In this document: positions 7,184-15,328 of the stretch, in pieces
Layout of the letters: the number at the start of each line of letters is the position of its first letter
Numbering within the stretch: the stretch's first letter is position 1
Source: an uncultured Gordonibacter sp.
GTDB lineage: Bacteria; Actinomycetota; Coriobacteriia; Coriobacteriales; Eggerthellaceae
Assembly: GCA_904420575.1 (NCBI GenBank)
Contig: CAJFVW010000122.1
Span: 1-53,740 of the forward strand
DNA: 53,740 bases
Direction: 5' to 3'
Notes under the pieces: generated by a model
Database searches by the model: none
Told to the model about the DNA's origin: nothing
The model's input: the letters and a program-made list of their open reading frames with translations, nothing else
Made by a program: the position numbers and the translations under genes

Positions 7184-8590
7184 ATGGACGACACGGCGGG
7201 CATCCTTTCGTTTTCCTTCGAAGACGAAGACGCGTGCGCGCTCTTCCGGCTTTTCCTCTCCGGCGCCATGACCTGGAGCGAGTTCCTGCGGCAACCCATG
7301 CCTCACAACGTGAGCCCCCTGGAGGCCTGGGAGGCCATGAAGAGGATGATGCGGTGCGTGGGCGTGCACGTGGCCGTCCCCGGAGGCGACGAAAACGGCG
7401 TGCAGCTGTGGTACTGCCGGACGTACCAACTCATCGACCTGGCTGCTCGCGTGTCTCGCCTGGCTGCTACGGATTCGGCGCTCAGCAGGGCCTTGTGCAG
7501 CGAAGGGGAGAAGGACACGCGAGCGGACTTGCGCGCCATCGAGGCTTCGGCGGCGTCGCGTCTGGCCGGCTTCGAATCCGATCCTGCCACGCTCGCGGCG
7601 GCGCGATTGCAGGAAGGCGATCAAGGTCACGGCCATGGCCTTGGCCTTGGGCACGGCATCAGGCGGCTCGAGAGCAACATGATGGCCATCGACGCCGACC
7701 TGGAATCCTATGTCGGGCGCCGCTTTGCCCGCGACCTCATAGAGGAATTGCAGGCACGTCTGCTCGAGGGCGTCGACGAGAGCCTGCTGGAAGAGGATGC
7801 AGGCCGAGTGTCGGTGGCACAGGGCTCGCCGGCACGGTTCGCGAACGCGCCCGCGTGGGCGGACGTGTTCTGCGGCTACGCGAACCACGACCTGGGCGCC
7901 GCCGAGGACCTTCCCGTGTTCAGGGGCGCGCTCATGACCGACTACGTGCGTTCCTTTTGCCCGTTCGGCAGGGCCAGCGGACACATGGCGTCGCTTCTGT
8001 CCCGCCTGTATTGGCGGCAACGAGGCCTGCCGGCCTTGGCCGTGGCGCCGCTGTCTCGCGTGAGGCTGGCCTGGCGGCTTGGCAAGCTGGAGTTGGCAGA
8101 CGTGCTGTGCGACCGGGCCGAATACGAGGCCACGTACCGGCGCGATCCCGAAGACCTGACGGTCTACCAGACGCTCACGGCGCAGTTCGCCTGCCATGCG
8201 CTCGCCGAAATGGAACGGCGCGTCTCGTCGCACGTCGAACGCGACGTGGCCATTGGCGCCATCCTGCGGCGGTGTTCGGGCTTCAACCAGCGGCAGCGCG
8301 CCGTGATTGCCCGGTCGTTGCAGGTGAAAGATGCCCGGTTCAGCATCCGTGGCCATCATGGCGAGTTCGGCGTGTCCTGCACGACGGCGCGCCGCGATCT
8401 GGCGGAGCTGGTGCGCGAGGGCTTCCTGCGCGTGGTGCCGCAGGGCAAGGCATACGTGTTCGTAGCCGACGACCGCGCCGTCAAGCTGAAGGAGATCGTC
8501 GATCAACGCGCAGGTGCTTCCGACACATCCGGCGTGGCCGAGCCGCTGGACGACGCCGTGGCCCCGCCCGCGTCGCCTGCAGCCCTGTAG
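7184..8590 (+). CDS. Degenerate Fic-domain protein with C-terminal winged helix
   Basis: 468 residues from ATG 7184, with GGGAGG at 7171-7176. Residues ~225-320 resemble a Fic fold: DYVRSFCPFGRASGHMASLL followed by a helix and GLPAL matches the order of the Fic motif HPFxDGNGR-x-x-R-LL...GYPP, but the catalytic His is Cys259, and the Asp, GN and Arg positions are changed. Residues ~370-445 are a winged helix (FNQRQRAVIARSL, VSCTTARRDLAELVREGFLR), the usual C-terminal partner in one class of Fic proteins. AMP transfer is therefore unlikely; a DNA-binding or sensing role is inferred. There is a His/Gly-rich stretch near residues 150-160 (GHGHGLGLGHG). A TATAGT lies at 7115-7120. It stands alone between EcfT and the AOR operon. 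Confidence 0.62.
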   Translation: MDDTAGILSFSFEDEDACALFRLFLSGAMTWSEFLRQPMPHNVSPLEAWEAMKRMMRCVGVHVAVPGGDENGVQLWYCRTYQLIDLAARVSRLAATDSALSRALCSEGEKDTRADLRAIEASAASRLAGFESDPATLAAARLQEGDQGHGHGLGLGHGIRRLESNMMAIDADLESYVGRRFARDLIEELQARLLEGVDESLLEEDAGRVSVAQGSPARFANAPAWADVFCGYANHDLGAAEDLPVFRGALMTDYVRSFCPFGRASGHMASLLSRLYWRQRGLPALAVAPLSRVRLAWRLGKLELADVLCDRAEYEATYRRDPEDLTVYQTLTAQFACHALAEMERRVSSHVERDVAIGAILRRCSGFNQRQRAVIARSLQVKDARFSIRGHHGEFGVSCTTARRDLAELVREGFLRVVPQGKAYVFVADDRAVKLKEIVDQRAGASDTSGVAEPLDDAVAPPASPAAL

Positions 8591-9000
8591 GACGCCCGCA
8601 TTCCCTGACCACCGCCCCCGCACGCCGCACGGCGGCGCCGCTGCCGAACGGTTGCTCGCCTCCGCACGCCGCACGGCGCCTGGCCGCTCCGCACGCCGCA
8701 CGCCGCCGCACCTGTCCATTGCGGCTTTCATCGCGCCGCGCGCGGAAATGCCCTGCCGCTCCCTCCCTCCGAACGCAGATTGATGCCAGTTGCCGAACTT
8801 GGGCGTGTCGGCGCGCCTCATCCCTTGCGCCACCACGTCGCGTGAACTTCCAAAACCTTGCCGAAACGGCGCGCACGCCTCTTCGTGGCGGCATTTCGCG
8901 GCGGTGAAGGCCGCCTAACGCGTGCCATCGCGCCATCCTGCAGCAACATTCCGCCTCGAACCGCGTCATGACGCGCCAATACGAGCGCGTTCCGGCGCGT
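8591..9000. other. Gene-free gap before the AOR operon
   Basis: About 410 bases with no supported gene before the promoter at 9001. The left part contains three copies of a GC-rich motif (8618-8702). The right part is plain; overlapping frames here lack family resemblance and ribosome binding sites. Confidence 0.45.
8618..8702. repeat. Three copies of CCGCACGCCGCACG
   Basis: Direct copies at 8618-8631, 8662-8675 and 8689-8702, spaced 44 and 27 bases apart, each itself a doubled CGCACGC unit. They lie just after the Fic-like gene. No function is evident. Confidence 0.7.
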
Positions 9001-9029
9001 TTGAGCGCCCCTTCCGGCCTGCCTATACT
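9001..9029 (+). promoter_or_regulatory. Promoter of the cytochrome b / AOR operon
   Basis: TTGAGC at 9001-9006, 17 bases, then TATACT at 9024-9029: a near-consensus housekeeping promoter, 35 bases before the first start codon. Confidence 0.8.
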
Positions 9030-9063
9030 GCGGTTCGCTGAGGACAAGTGAAAGGGGTCCAGG

Positions 9064-9933
9064 ATGGAAGCGCAGCTGTGGTTCGACAGGTTTGCGTGGC
9101 TCGTGTTCCTCATGCCGTTTCTGGGTTTGGCGGTAGCGGGACTGAGCAGGAGAACCGATCCGATCATCAAGGGAAAGGCGGTGTTGCGCCATGACGGGCC
9201 CGCGCGGCTCTCGCATTGGACGCATGCCGTCGGCGTCTTGTTCCTGCTGATATCGGGCATCGTGTTGGGGCTGGAGTTCACGCCGTCGTTCGTCGCCGAC
9301 AACGCCGGGTCCGAATTCTGGTTCAACGTGCACTTCCTCTTCGTGCTGCCGTTCCTTTTCGGCACGTTCTATTACCTGGGGAACAGCATCATTTCGCGTT
9401 ATCGGCTGCGCGAGCATCTGCCGACGCGCAACGCCGTGCGCTACACGCTGCAGCACTACGCGCACATGCTGGGGCGCAAGGACACGCCTCTGCCTCCCGA
9501 AGAGAAGTACTTCGAAAGCGAGCGCGCCGCGTTCTTGCTGGCCGTGGCGGCATCGGTCTTCTGCCTGGCGACGGGCCTGGTCAAGGTTTCGGCGCATGTG
9601 TTCGACCTGCCCGACGCGTTCATGGGCGTGGTCACGTGGACGCACGACATCGCGGCCGTGGCCATGGCGGTGTTCTTCGTCATGCACGTGCTCATGGGGG
9701 CGGTCGTTCCCTGGTCGTGGCCGCTTCTGGTGTCCATGATCACGGGGAAGCTGCCGCTCGAGAACGTGGAGCAGGAGCATACGGGCTGGATAGGCCAGGT
9801 AAGGGAACGCACGCGCCAGTACGCCGAAGAGCGGTACGGGGAGGCGCGGCAGGGTTTGGACGGCGTCGACGAGGACGAATGCGCGTCCGCTCCGGTCGCG
9901 TTCCGGGAAATCGAACAAGGGAAAGGGTTGTAG
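9064..9933 (+). CDS. Membrane cytochrome b, formate-dehydrogenase gamma-like
   Basis: 289 residues with four hydrophobic segments (about residues 10-28, 50-70, 88-108 and 155-225 with two passes) and His residues suited to bind two b hemes: HWTHAVG in the second segment and TWTHDIAAVAMAVFFVMH in the last part. This is the prokaryotic cytochrome b561/FdhI type that passes electrons between quinone and an Fe-S subunit. It is first in an operon with a Tat Fe-S protein and an AOR-family enzyme, the same set of partners as the E. coli ydh genes (YdhU, YdhY, YdhV). The next gene begins 2 bases after the stop. Confidence 0.85.
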   Translation: MEAQLWFDRFAWLVFLMPFLGLAVAGLSRRTDPIIKGKAVLRHDGPARLSHWTHAVGVLFLLISGIVLGLEFTPSFVADNAGSEFWFNVHFLFVLPFLFGTFYYLGNSIISRYRLREHLPTRNAVRYTLQHYAHMLGRKDTPLPPEEKYFESERAAFLLAVAASVFCLATGLVKVSAHVFDLPDAFMGVVTWTHDIAAVAMAVFFVMHVLMGAVVPWSWPLLVSMITGKLPLENVEQEHTGWIGQVRERTRQYAEERYGEARQGLDGVDEDECASAPVAFREIEQGKGL

Positions 9934-9935
9934 CC

Positions 9936-10694
9936 ATGTCGAAGAAAACATCCCAAGGCGACACGGGCCATCGGACGGTCACGCGGCGCGACTTCATAGC
10001 CGCCATCGGAGGGCTGGGCGTGGGCGCGGTACTGGCCGGCACGGGAGCTTCGGTCCTTCTGCAGACGGACGAGGTGTACGCCATCGAGGCGTCGGACGGG
10101 TACCTGCTGGTCGACACCAAGAAGTGCGGCGGCTGCGAAACGTGCATGCTCGTGTGCACGCTGGCCCATTGCGGCCGGTCGAACGTGAACCTTTCGCGGC
10201 TGCAGCTGACCAAGAACCCTCTGGGCCATTTCCCCTTGGACCTGGCGCAGAACCAGTGCCGGCAGTGCCCCTATCCTTCCTGTGTGGAGGCATGCCCCAC
10301 GAAGGCCATGCACGTCGACCCCGAATCGCACGTGCGCCTGGTGGACGAAGACAAGTGCGTGGGCTGCGAGCGCTGCATCGAGGCGTGCCCCTTCACGCCC
10401 GCACGCGTGCAATGGAACTTCGAAGACCGGCACGCGCAGAAGTGCGACCTGTGCCAGGAGACTCCGTTCTGGGACGAACAGGGCGGGCCCAACGGCAAAC
10501 AGGCCTGCGTGGAGGCGTGCCCCATGCATGCCATTGCGTTCACGCGCGACATACCGCGGCAGACCGACGAAGGCTACGACGTCAACCTGCGCACCGTCCA
10601 TTGGGCGATCGCAGGGTTCCCCATGGACGACGCGGCGCGCACGCTGCCCGAAATATCGGTTCCCGCCTCGGTCGTGACGGGCGTCAAGGAATAA
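9936..10694 (+). CDS. Tat-exported 4Fe-4S ferredoxin subunit of the AOR complex
   Basis: 252 residues. Twin-arginine signal VTRRDFIAAIGGLGVG (R17-R18) with a hydrophobic stretch and no lipobox. Cys groups for up to four [4Fe-4S] clusters follow: KKCGGCETCMLVC, CRQCPYPSCVEACP, KCVGCERCIEACP, and KCDLCQ with ACVEACP. This is the DmsB/HybA/YdhY type of electron-transfer subunit. It would take electrons from the AOR subunit to the cytochrome b encoded just upstream (or the reverse). The next gene follows after 13 bases with AAAGGAGG. Confidence 0.9.
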   Translation: MSKKTSQGDTGHRTVTRRDFIAAIGGLGVGAVLAGTGASVLLQTDEVYAIEASDGYLLVDTKKCGGCETCMLVCTLAHCGRSNVNLSRLQLTKNPLGHFPLDLAQNQCRQCPYPSCVEACPTKAMHVDPESHVRLVDEDKCVGCERCIEACPFTPARVQWNFEDRHAQKCDLCQETPFWDEQGGPNGKQACVEACPMHAIAFTRDIPRQTDEGYDVNLRTVHWAIAGFPMDDAARTLPEISVPASVVTGVKE

Positions 10695-10707
10695 AGGAGG
10701 AAAGGCC

Positions 10708-12774
10708 ATGCAGGCTACGGGTGGATACGTGGGACACATTCTCGTTCTGGACATGACGGCGAAGACCGCGGAGGTCATCGACACCGACCCCTACGAGCAG
10801 TGGGGCGGTGGGCACGGAATGGGGTCGGCGTTGTTCTGGGACTACTGCAAAGACAAGACCGTCGGGCCGTTCGACCCGGGCAACGTGGTGACCATTTCCT
10901 CGAACCCGTTCTCGGGCACGCCCGTGCCGTCCTCGTCGGCGCGCGTGGAGATACAGGGCATCGGGTCGTTCCCCGACCCCGAATGGTTCACCCGTTCGAG
11001 CATGGGCGGGCGCGTCGGCGGCATGATGAAGGCGGCAGGCTTCGACGCGACCGTCATCACGGGCGCGGCCGACGGCCCCGTGTGGGTGAGCGTGGTCAAC
11101 GGCGCGGTGGAATTCCACGATGCCAACGAGCTGTGGGGGCTGGACACGGCGCAGACGCAGGAACGCATTTGGGGTTGGATGAGCAAGGATACGCCCGACG
11201 GCGAATGGTACGAGGTGGGCGCGGGGCGCGACGGCGGCCGGACCACGCAGAAGCCTGCGGTCATGTGCATCGGGCCCGCTGCAGAACATGGCGGGCGCAC
11301 GGCCACCATCACGCACGACGCGGGGCACCATGCGGGACAGAGCGGGCTGGGCGCGGTGTGGGCCTCGAAGAACCTCAAGGCGCTGGCGTTTTTGGGCACG
11401 GGAAGCATCCCGGTGGCCGACCCTGCGGGGCTCATAGCCCTGCGCATCGAGTTTCAGAAGAAGTTCGGCTACAACGTGGACGACCCCATTCTGGAAACGC
11501 CTGATCCCGACAACGCGTACTACGGCTTCATCACCAGACATCCGGGTTTCAACGGCATCTCGTGGAACGCGCGCGACATGATATCTCGCCCTTACGGGTG
11601 CCAGGGCTGCATCCGCATGTGCCGCCACAACTTCGACGACGGGGTGGGCAACGCCATCATGTGCGCGGCTTCGCTGTTCTATTCGGTGGCCGATTCCAAG
11701 AAAGACCAGATTCGGGCTGCCGATCTCATGAACAAGCTGGGGCTGAACGGCTTCGAGTCGCACCTGGTGTCGTATTGCCGCAACCTGTACAAGATGGGCG
11801 TGCTGGGGCCGGGCAAGCAGATAGACTCGAACCTGCCGTTCGAGCGGTTCGGCACGTGGGAGTTCGCCGAGGCCTTCATCCATGCGATCGCCTACCGCGA
11901 AGACATCGGCGACGATTTGGCCGAAGGGTCCATGCGCGCCGTGAAGAAGTGGGGGCGTTGGGAAGAGGACAGCGCTTCGGGCCTGTTCACCTATCCGCAG
12001 TGGGGCTACTTCCAGCACTACGACCCGCGGTTGGAAGTGGAGTGGAGCTACGGGAGCATCTTCGGCGAGCGCGACATCAACGAGCATGGCCTGAACTGGC
12101 ACATCTACTGGATGCCGCTCATCACGGCCATGGTGGGCGAGGAGCCGTTGCTTTCCGCGGAAGAGCTGGCGAACCAGCTGGCGGCCTCCACGGGGCTGGG
12201 CGATCCGCTGTGCTTCAACTACAGCGAGGAGGGCATCTACAGCGACGAGAAGCTGAAGTGCGTGTCCTGGCACCGCCACTACGGGCGGTTCTGGACGCAG
12301 TCGATGGGCATGTGCGACTGGGTGTGGCCGTACCTGGTGAGCTACGCGTCGCCCGACGGCGACAAGACGGGCGCGACGCCCGAATACGAGCCGCGCATGT
12401 ACAAGGCCGTGACGGGCAAGGACATCACGTACGAGGAAAGCCTGGAAGCGGGCCATCGCGCATTCACGCTCGACCGTTCCATCTGGTACCTGCAAGGTCG
12501 CTCGCGCGAGCAGGAGACGTTCCCGAACTACGTGTTCGACCTGCCCACGGACGCTCCCTATCCGTTGCCCGTGTACAAGGACGGCGCGTGGTCGTTCGAT
12601 CTCAACCTGGGACGCACGCTCGACCGCGACCGTTTCGAGGACGTGAAGACGCGCTTCTACACGCTGGAGGGCTGGGATCCGGAAACAGGCTGCCCCACTC
12701 GCGAGACGCTGGAGTCGTTTGGCCTGGGCGACGTCGCCGACGCGCTGGACCAGGCCGGCAAGCTGAAGGGGTGA
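10708..12774 (+). CDS. Aldehyde:ferredoxin oxidoreductase (AOR) family protein
   Basis: 688 residues, cytoplasmic-type start with no signal peptide. Family marks: an N-terminal domain with GGGHGMGSALFWD and GGRVGGMMKAAGFD, then CIGPAAEHGG and HDAGHHAGQSGLGAVWASKN, and a cluster motif GCQGCIRMC. AOR-family enzymes bind a [4Fe-4S] cluster and a bis-pterin tungsten or molybdenum cofactor. The set cytochrome b - Tat Fe-S - AOR resembles the E. coli YdhU-YdhY-YdhV set, whose substrate is not settled, so the substrate here is also open. Because the Fe-S partner has a Tat signal and this subunit has none, it either rides out with its partner or the complex sits inside. moeA, moaB and mobBA in the same window could serve its cofactor. 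Confidence 0.88.
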   Translation: MQATGGYVGHILVLDMTAKTAEVIDTDPYEQWGGGHGMGSALFWDYCKDKTVGPFDPGNVVTISSNPFSGTPVPSSSARVEIQGIGSFPDPEWFTRSSMGGRVGGMMKAAGFDATVITGAADGPVWVSVVNGAVEFHDANELWGLDTAQTQERIWGWMSKDTPDGEWYEVGAGRDGGRTTQKPAVMCIGPAAEHGGRTATITHDAGHHAGQSGLGAVWASKNLKALAFLGTGSIPVADPAGLIALRIEFQKKFGYNVDDPILETPDPDNAYYGFITRHPGFNGISWNARDMISRPYGCQGCIRMCRHNFDDGVGNAIMCAASLFYSVADSKKDQIRAADLMNKLGLNGFESHLVSYCRNLYKMGVLGPGKQIDSNLPFERFGTWEFAEAFIHAIAYREDIGDDLAEGSMRAVKKWGRWEEDSASGLFTYPQWGYFQHYDPRLEVEWSYGSIFGERDINEHGLNWHIYWMPLITAMVGEEPLLSAEELANQLAASTGLGDPLCFNYSEEGIYSDEKLKCVSWHRHYGRFWTQSMGMCDWVWPYLVSYASPDGDKTGATPEYEPRMYKAVTGKDITYEESLEAGHRAFTLDRSIWYLQGRSREQETFPNYVFDLPTDAPYPLPVYKDGAWSFDLNLGRTLDRDRFEDVKTRFYTLEGWDPETGCPTRETLESFGLGDVADALDQAGKLKG

Positions 12775-12780
12775 GGCGCC

Positions 12781-13374
12781 ATGACGCAAGAACCGCTGCC
12801 CGCCTGTAAGGACGGGACGACGAACGTGGGCACTCCGCAGGTGGGTGGGGCGGGCGCGACGCGTGCGGGCGGCGTGGCGCACGGGAGTGCGGGTGGGCCG
12901 GTGCTGGAGGCGGAGTGCGTGGCGTCGGGACCGAGTTCCCTGGAAGCGTTCTTCGCCACGCCGTCGTTGGCCGAGGCCGAGCATATGCTGCGCGAGCTTG
13001 ACTGGGGACAGCATTTCGTAGGCGTGGTGATGAGCGCCGCTGTGGGCGAACAGAGGATGTACGTCTACAGCCTCAAGGAAGCCGTGCAGTACCTGTACGG
13101 CGGCACGGCGGGCCTGGGCTTCGCTTCGGGAAGCAAAGGGTCGGTGTGCTGGTACGACACCAAGGCGTTCATCGCCTGGACGCGCGACATGGTGGGCGAC
13201 CAGGCGCTGGCCGCCGCCCTTGCCGACGCGTACGAGGCGTCCGCGTCGCATCACGAGGCGGTGCGGAACATGGGCGTGATCGTCGCGCAGCGTTACCAGC
13301 AGCTGCAGGGCGTGGTGGACGCTGCGGACGCTGCCGAACGGGAGGCGGCCGAACAGGGCGGGGCGGGCGCATGA
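12781..13374 (+). CDS. Unknown accessory protein of the AOR operon
   Basis: 197 residues. The first ~45 residues are Gly/Ala-rich and of low complexity; residues ~50-185 look folded, with aromatic motifs LRELDWGQHFVGVVMS, MYVYSLKEAVQYLYGG and CWYDTKAFIAWTRDM, and end in a helix. No signal, no membrane segment, no Cys motif. It sits 6 bases after the AOR gene and overlaps the start of the cysteine desulfurase (ATGA). A maturation or chaperone role is suggested only by position. Not recognised as a known family. Confidence 0.75.
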   Translation: MTQEPLPACKDGTTNVGTPQVGGAGATRAGGVAHGSAGGPVLEAECVASGPSSLEAFFATPSLAEAEHMLRELDWGQHFVGVVMSAAVGEQRMYVYSLKEAVQYLYGGTAGLGFASGSKGSVCWYDTKAFIAWTRDMVGDQALAAALADAYEASASHHEAVRNMGVIVAQRYQQLQGVVDAADAAEREAAEQGGAGA

Positions 13375-14669
13375 GCGCCGTTGCCCCCGTCGGTGGCTTC
13401 CAGGTTCGGAAAAGCGGCGCACGTCCACCGTGCGCCGCGGACTTTCCGGCCTTGGCGGCGTCTCCGCATGCACACCGGTCGGCCGGTTTGGCCTACCTTG
13501 ACAACGCCGCCACCACGCTCAAGCCGCGCTGCGTGCTGCAGGCCGTGGAGGGCTTTTATGCCGCGGGTGGAGGCAACCCCTACCGGGGCGCCTACCAGGA
13601 AAGCATCGCGGCCACCCGGGCGTACGAGGGCGCGCGTGCCACGGTGGCCGCGTTCGCCGGCGCGCTTCCCGGAGAGATCGTGTTCACGCGCAACGCCACG
13701 GAGGCGCTCAACCTGGTGGCGTACAGCTATGCCTTGGACCGCCTGCACGAAGGCGACGAGATAGCCCTTCCCGTGTCGGAGCATCACAGCAACCTGGTGC
13801 CCTGGCAGCTCGTGTGCCAGAAGACCGGCGCGCGGCTGGCCTATCTGGAGGTGGATGCATGCGGCCGTTTGCGCGAAGGCGAGCTGGAACGCGTCGTGGG
13901 GCCGCGCACGAAGCTGATCGCGTTCGCCCACGCCTCCAACGTGCTGGGAACGCTGCTGTCGGTGGAGGACGTGGTGCGGCGCGCCCATGCGTGCGGCGCC
14001 GTGACGGTCATGGACTGCGCGCAGACGGCCGCGCACGTGTCGCTGCGCCTGGATGCGCTCGGCGTGGACTTCGCCGCGTTCTCCGGCCACAAGATGTACG
14101 GGCCTTTGGGCATTGGCGTGCTGTTCGCGCGGGCGGGCATGCTCGACGCGCTTTCGCCCTTCCTGTACGGGGGCGAGATGGTGGACCAGGTGGAGCGTGG
14201 CCGGACGACGTTCCAGGAAGGGCCACGCCGCTTCGAGGCGGGCACGCCCAACGCGGCGGGCGCCGTGGGCTTGGCGGCGGCCGTCGGGTATCTGGCCGGC
14301 CAGGGCCAAGACGAGGTGCGGGCGGCCGAGCGCCGTCTGACGGCGCGCCTGCTGGCCGGCCTCGCATCGTTGGACGGCGTGCGGGTGTACGGCAACCCCC
14401 AGGCCGACGCGGACCGGCTGGGCGTCGTGTCCTTCACGCTGGAAGGCACCGACCCGCAGGACGTGGCGCTGGTGCTGGACGAGGCCGGCATTGCCATCCG
14501 TGCGGGCACGCAGTGCGCCCAGCCTCTCCACCGGGCGCTCGGCCTGCAGGCCACCTGCCGCGCCAGCGTGGGCCTCTACAATGGGGAGTCGGACGTCGAC
14601 CGCTTCCTGGAAGCGGTCGAAACCGCCCGCCGCCGCATCACGCGCAAGATCATGGCGCTGTTCCCCTGA
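13371..14669 (+). CDS. Cysteine desulfurase, SufS/CsdA type
   Basis: 432 residues. PLP-dependent class V aminotransferase fold: YLDNAATTLKP near the start, SEHHSNLVPWQ, the Schiff-base lysine in SGHKMYGPLGIGVLF, and the sulfur-carrying Cys in RAGTQCAQPLHRALG. Group II (SufS-like) enzymes usually read G-H-H-C at this spot; here it is G-T-Q-C. The first ~45 residues are an extra, poorly conserved extension; the overlap with the previous stop (ATGA) supports this start. It would mobilise sulfur from cysteine for Fe-S clusters or for cofactor sulfuration. Its place as the last gene of the AOR operon, with no suf genes, suggests service to that enzyme. Confidence 0.88.
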   Translation: MSAVAPVGGFQVRKSGARPPCAADFPALAASPHAHRSAGLAYLDNAATTLKPRCVLQAVEGFYAAGGGNPYRGAYQESIAATRAYEGARATVAAFAGALPGEIVFTRNATEALNLVAYSYALDRLHEGDEIALPVSEHHSNLVPWQLVCQKTGARLAYLEVDACGRLREGELERVVGPRTKLIAFAHASNVLGTLLSVEDVVRRAHACGAVTVMDCAQTAAHVSLRLDALGVDFAAFSGHKMYGPLGIGVLFARAGMLDALSPFLYGGEMVDQVERGRTTFQEGPRRFEAGTPNAAGAVGLAAAVGYLAGQGQDEVRAAERRLTARLLAGLASLDGVRVYGNPQADADRLGVVSFTLEGTDPQDVALVLDEAGIAIRAGTQCAQPLHRALGLQATCRASVGLYNGESDVDRFLEAVETARRRITRKIMALFP

Positions 14670-14678
14670 CGTTGGGCA

Positions 14679-14706
14679 GTCAAGCGGCCGCTTCGGTCGG
14701 CTTGAC
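14679..14706 (+). other. Imperfect hairpin after cysteine desulfurase
   Basis: GTCAAGC and GCTTGAC, with partly paired GGCCG/CGGTC inside. There is no T tract; the real terminator is probably the one at 14799-14823. Confidence 0.35.
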
Positions 14707-14798
14707 GGCGCGGCGGGCTGCTTCCTCTGACGCGGGCGGCCAGGCGTTCTTGTTGTGGGGCGCGCTTCCGGCAGGCAATCCTTTCAATGCATCACACC

Positions 14799-14823
14799 AA
14801 AAAGCATCGATTGATGCTTTTTT
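14799..14823 (+). terminator. Rho-independent terminator of the AOR operon
   Basis: AAAAAGCATC-GATT-GATGCTTTTT, a 10-bp stem with As before and Ts after, so it may work on both strands. Its stem carries the GCATC/GATGC motif that also builds the operator just downstream, so it could double as a second binding site. Confidence 0.85.
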
Positions 14824-14824
14824 C

Positions 14825-14870
14825 TTGCATCTTCATGTAGGAAGAAGTATGATATGCATCAAATGATGCA
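14825..14870 (+). promoter_or_regulatory. Promoter with overlapping palindromic operator for the toxin-antitoxin pair
   Basis: TTGCAT at 14825-14830, 17 bases, TATGAT at 14848-14853, then a dyad TGCATCA-AA-TGATGCA at 14855-14870 that would cover the transcription start. Further GCATC half sites lie at 14788-14795, 14804-14817 and 14826-14831. This fits autorepression by the antitoxin's helix-turn-helix, the normal control of type II toxin-antitoxin operons. Confidence 0.72.
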
Positions 14871-14950
14871 ATGGTTCGCGTTCGCGCTTTGTGGGGTGGG
14901 GAACGAGTCGTGGTGGAGCCGCGGGCGTGCTCGATGCGAAGGACGGGGAA

Positions 14951-15328
14951 GTGGACGCGATTGCCGAACGATGGAAAATAGAAGCAGTGCTTGCGCTGAT
15001 ACGGCAGGTCGTGCCTGATCGGCTGCTGGTCGCCGGCCTTGAAAAGAGACAGAGCAAAACGTTTCGCTTCGTCCAGCGCCTTGGCTATGGGAAAAGCGAG
15101 ATCTACGCGGCCATCGTCGGCCTGACGGTCGAGGATTATTCCCTAGGCCCGTTGCCGGACGAGAAAGGCCGACCTCACGACCTATGGGTTTTCGGCACCT
15201 ATCTCGAGCAGTACGAGACGTACGTGAAGCTGGTCGCCTTCGTCTCCCGAGAAGGGGTCGAGGTCGTGTGCGTGTCGTTCCATGAAGCGGAGCGGCCGCT
15301 TTTCTATCCCTATCGAAAGGCGAGCTGA
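14951..15328 (+). CDS. Probable MqsR-like toxin
   Basis: 125 residues from GTG 14951, which has AAGGA 7 bases upstream; GTGs at 14927 and 14891 are other possible starts. The C-terminal ~95 residues resemble MqsR-family mRNA interferases in order of elements: KTFRFVQRLGYGKSEIYAAI, then VGLTVEDYSLGP, then LWVFGTYL, YVKLVAF and VVCVSFHEAE. MqsR cleaves mRNA, often at GCU; activity here is inferred only. The gene comes first and its TGA shares one base with the antitoxin ATG (TGATG), the toxin-first order typical of mqsRA. What else: a different RelE-fold toxin paired with a Panacea antitoxin. Confidence 0.6.
   Translation: MDAIAERWKIEAVLALIRQVVPDRLLVAGLEKRQSKTFRFVQRLGYGKSEIYAAIVGLTVEDYSLGPLPDEKGRPHDLWVFGTYLEQYETYVKLVAFVSREGVEVVCVSFHEAERPLFYPYRKAS

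Noticed and set aside
8618-8702. CRISPR-like array
   Set aside because: Three short copies with unequal spacing and no palindromic repeat of normal length; no cas genes nearby.
10684-13473. A 929-codon minus-strand frame over the AOR gene
   Set aside because: A mirror of the AOR and neighbouring genes with no family motif, no ribosome site, and composition expected from the opposite strand.
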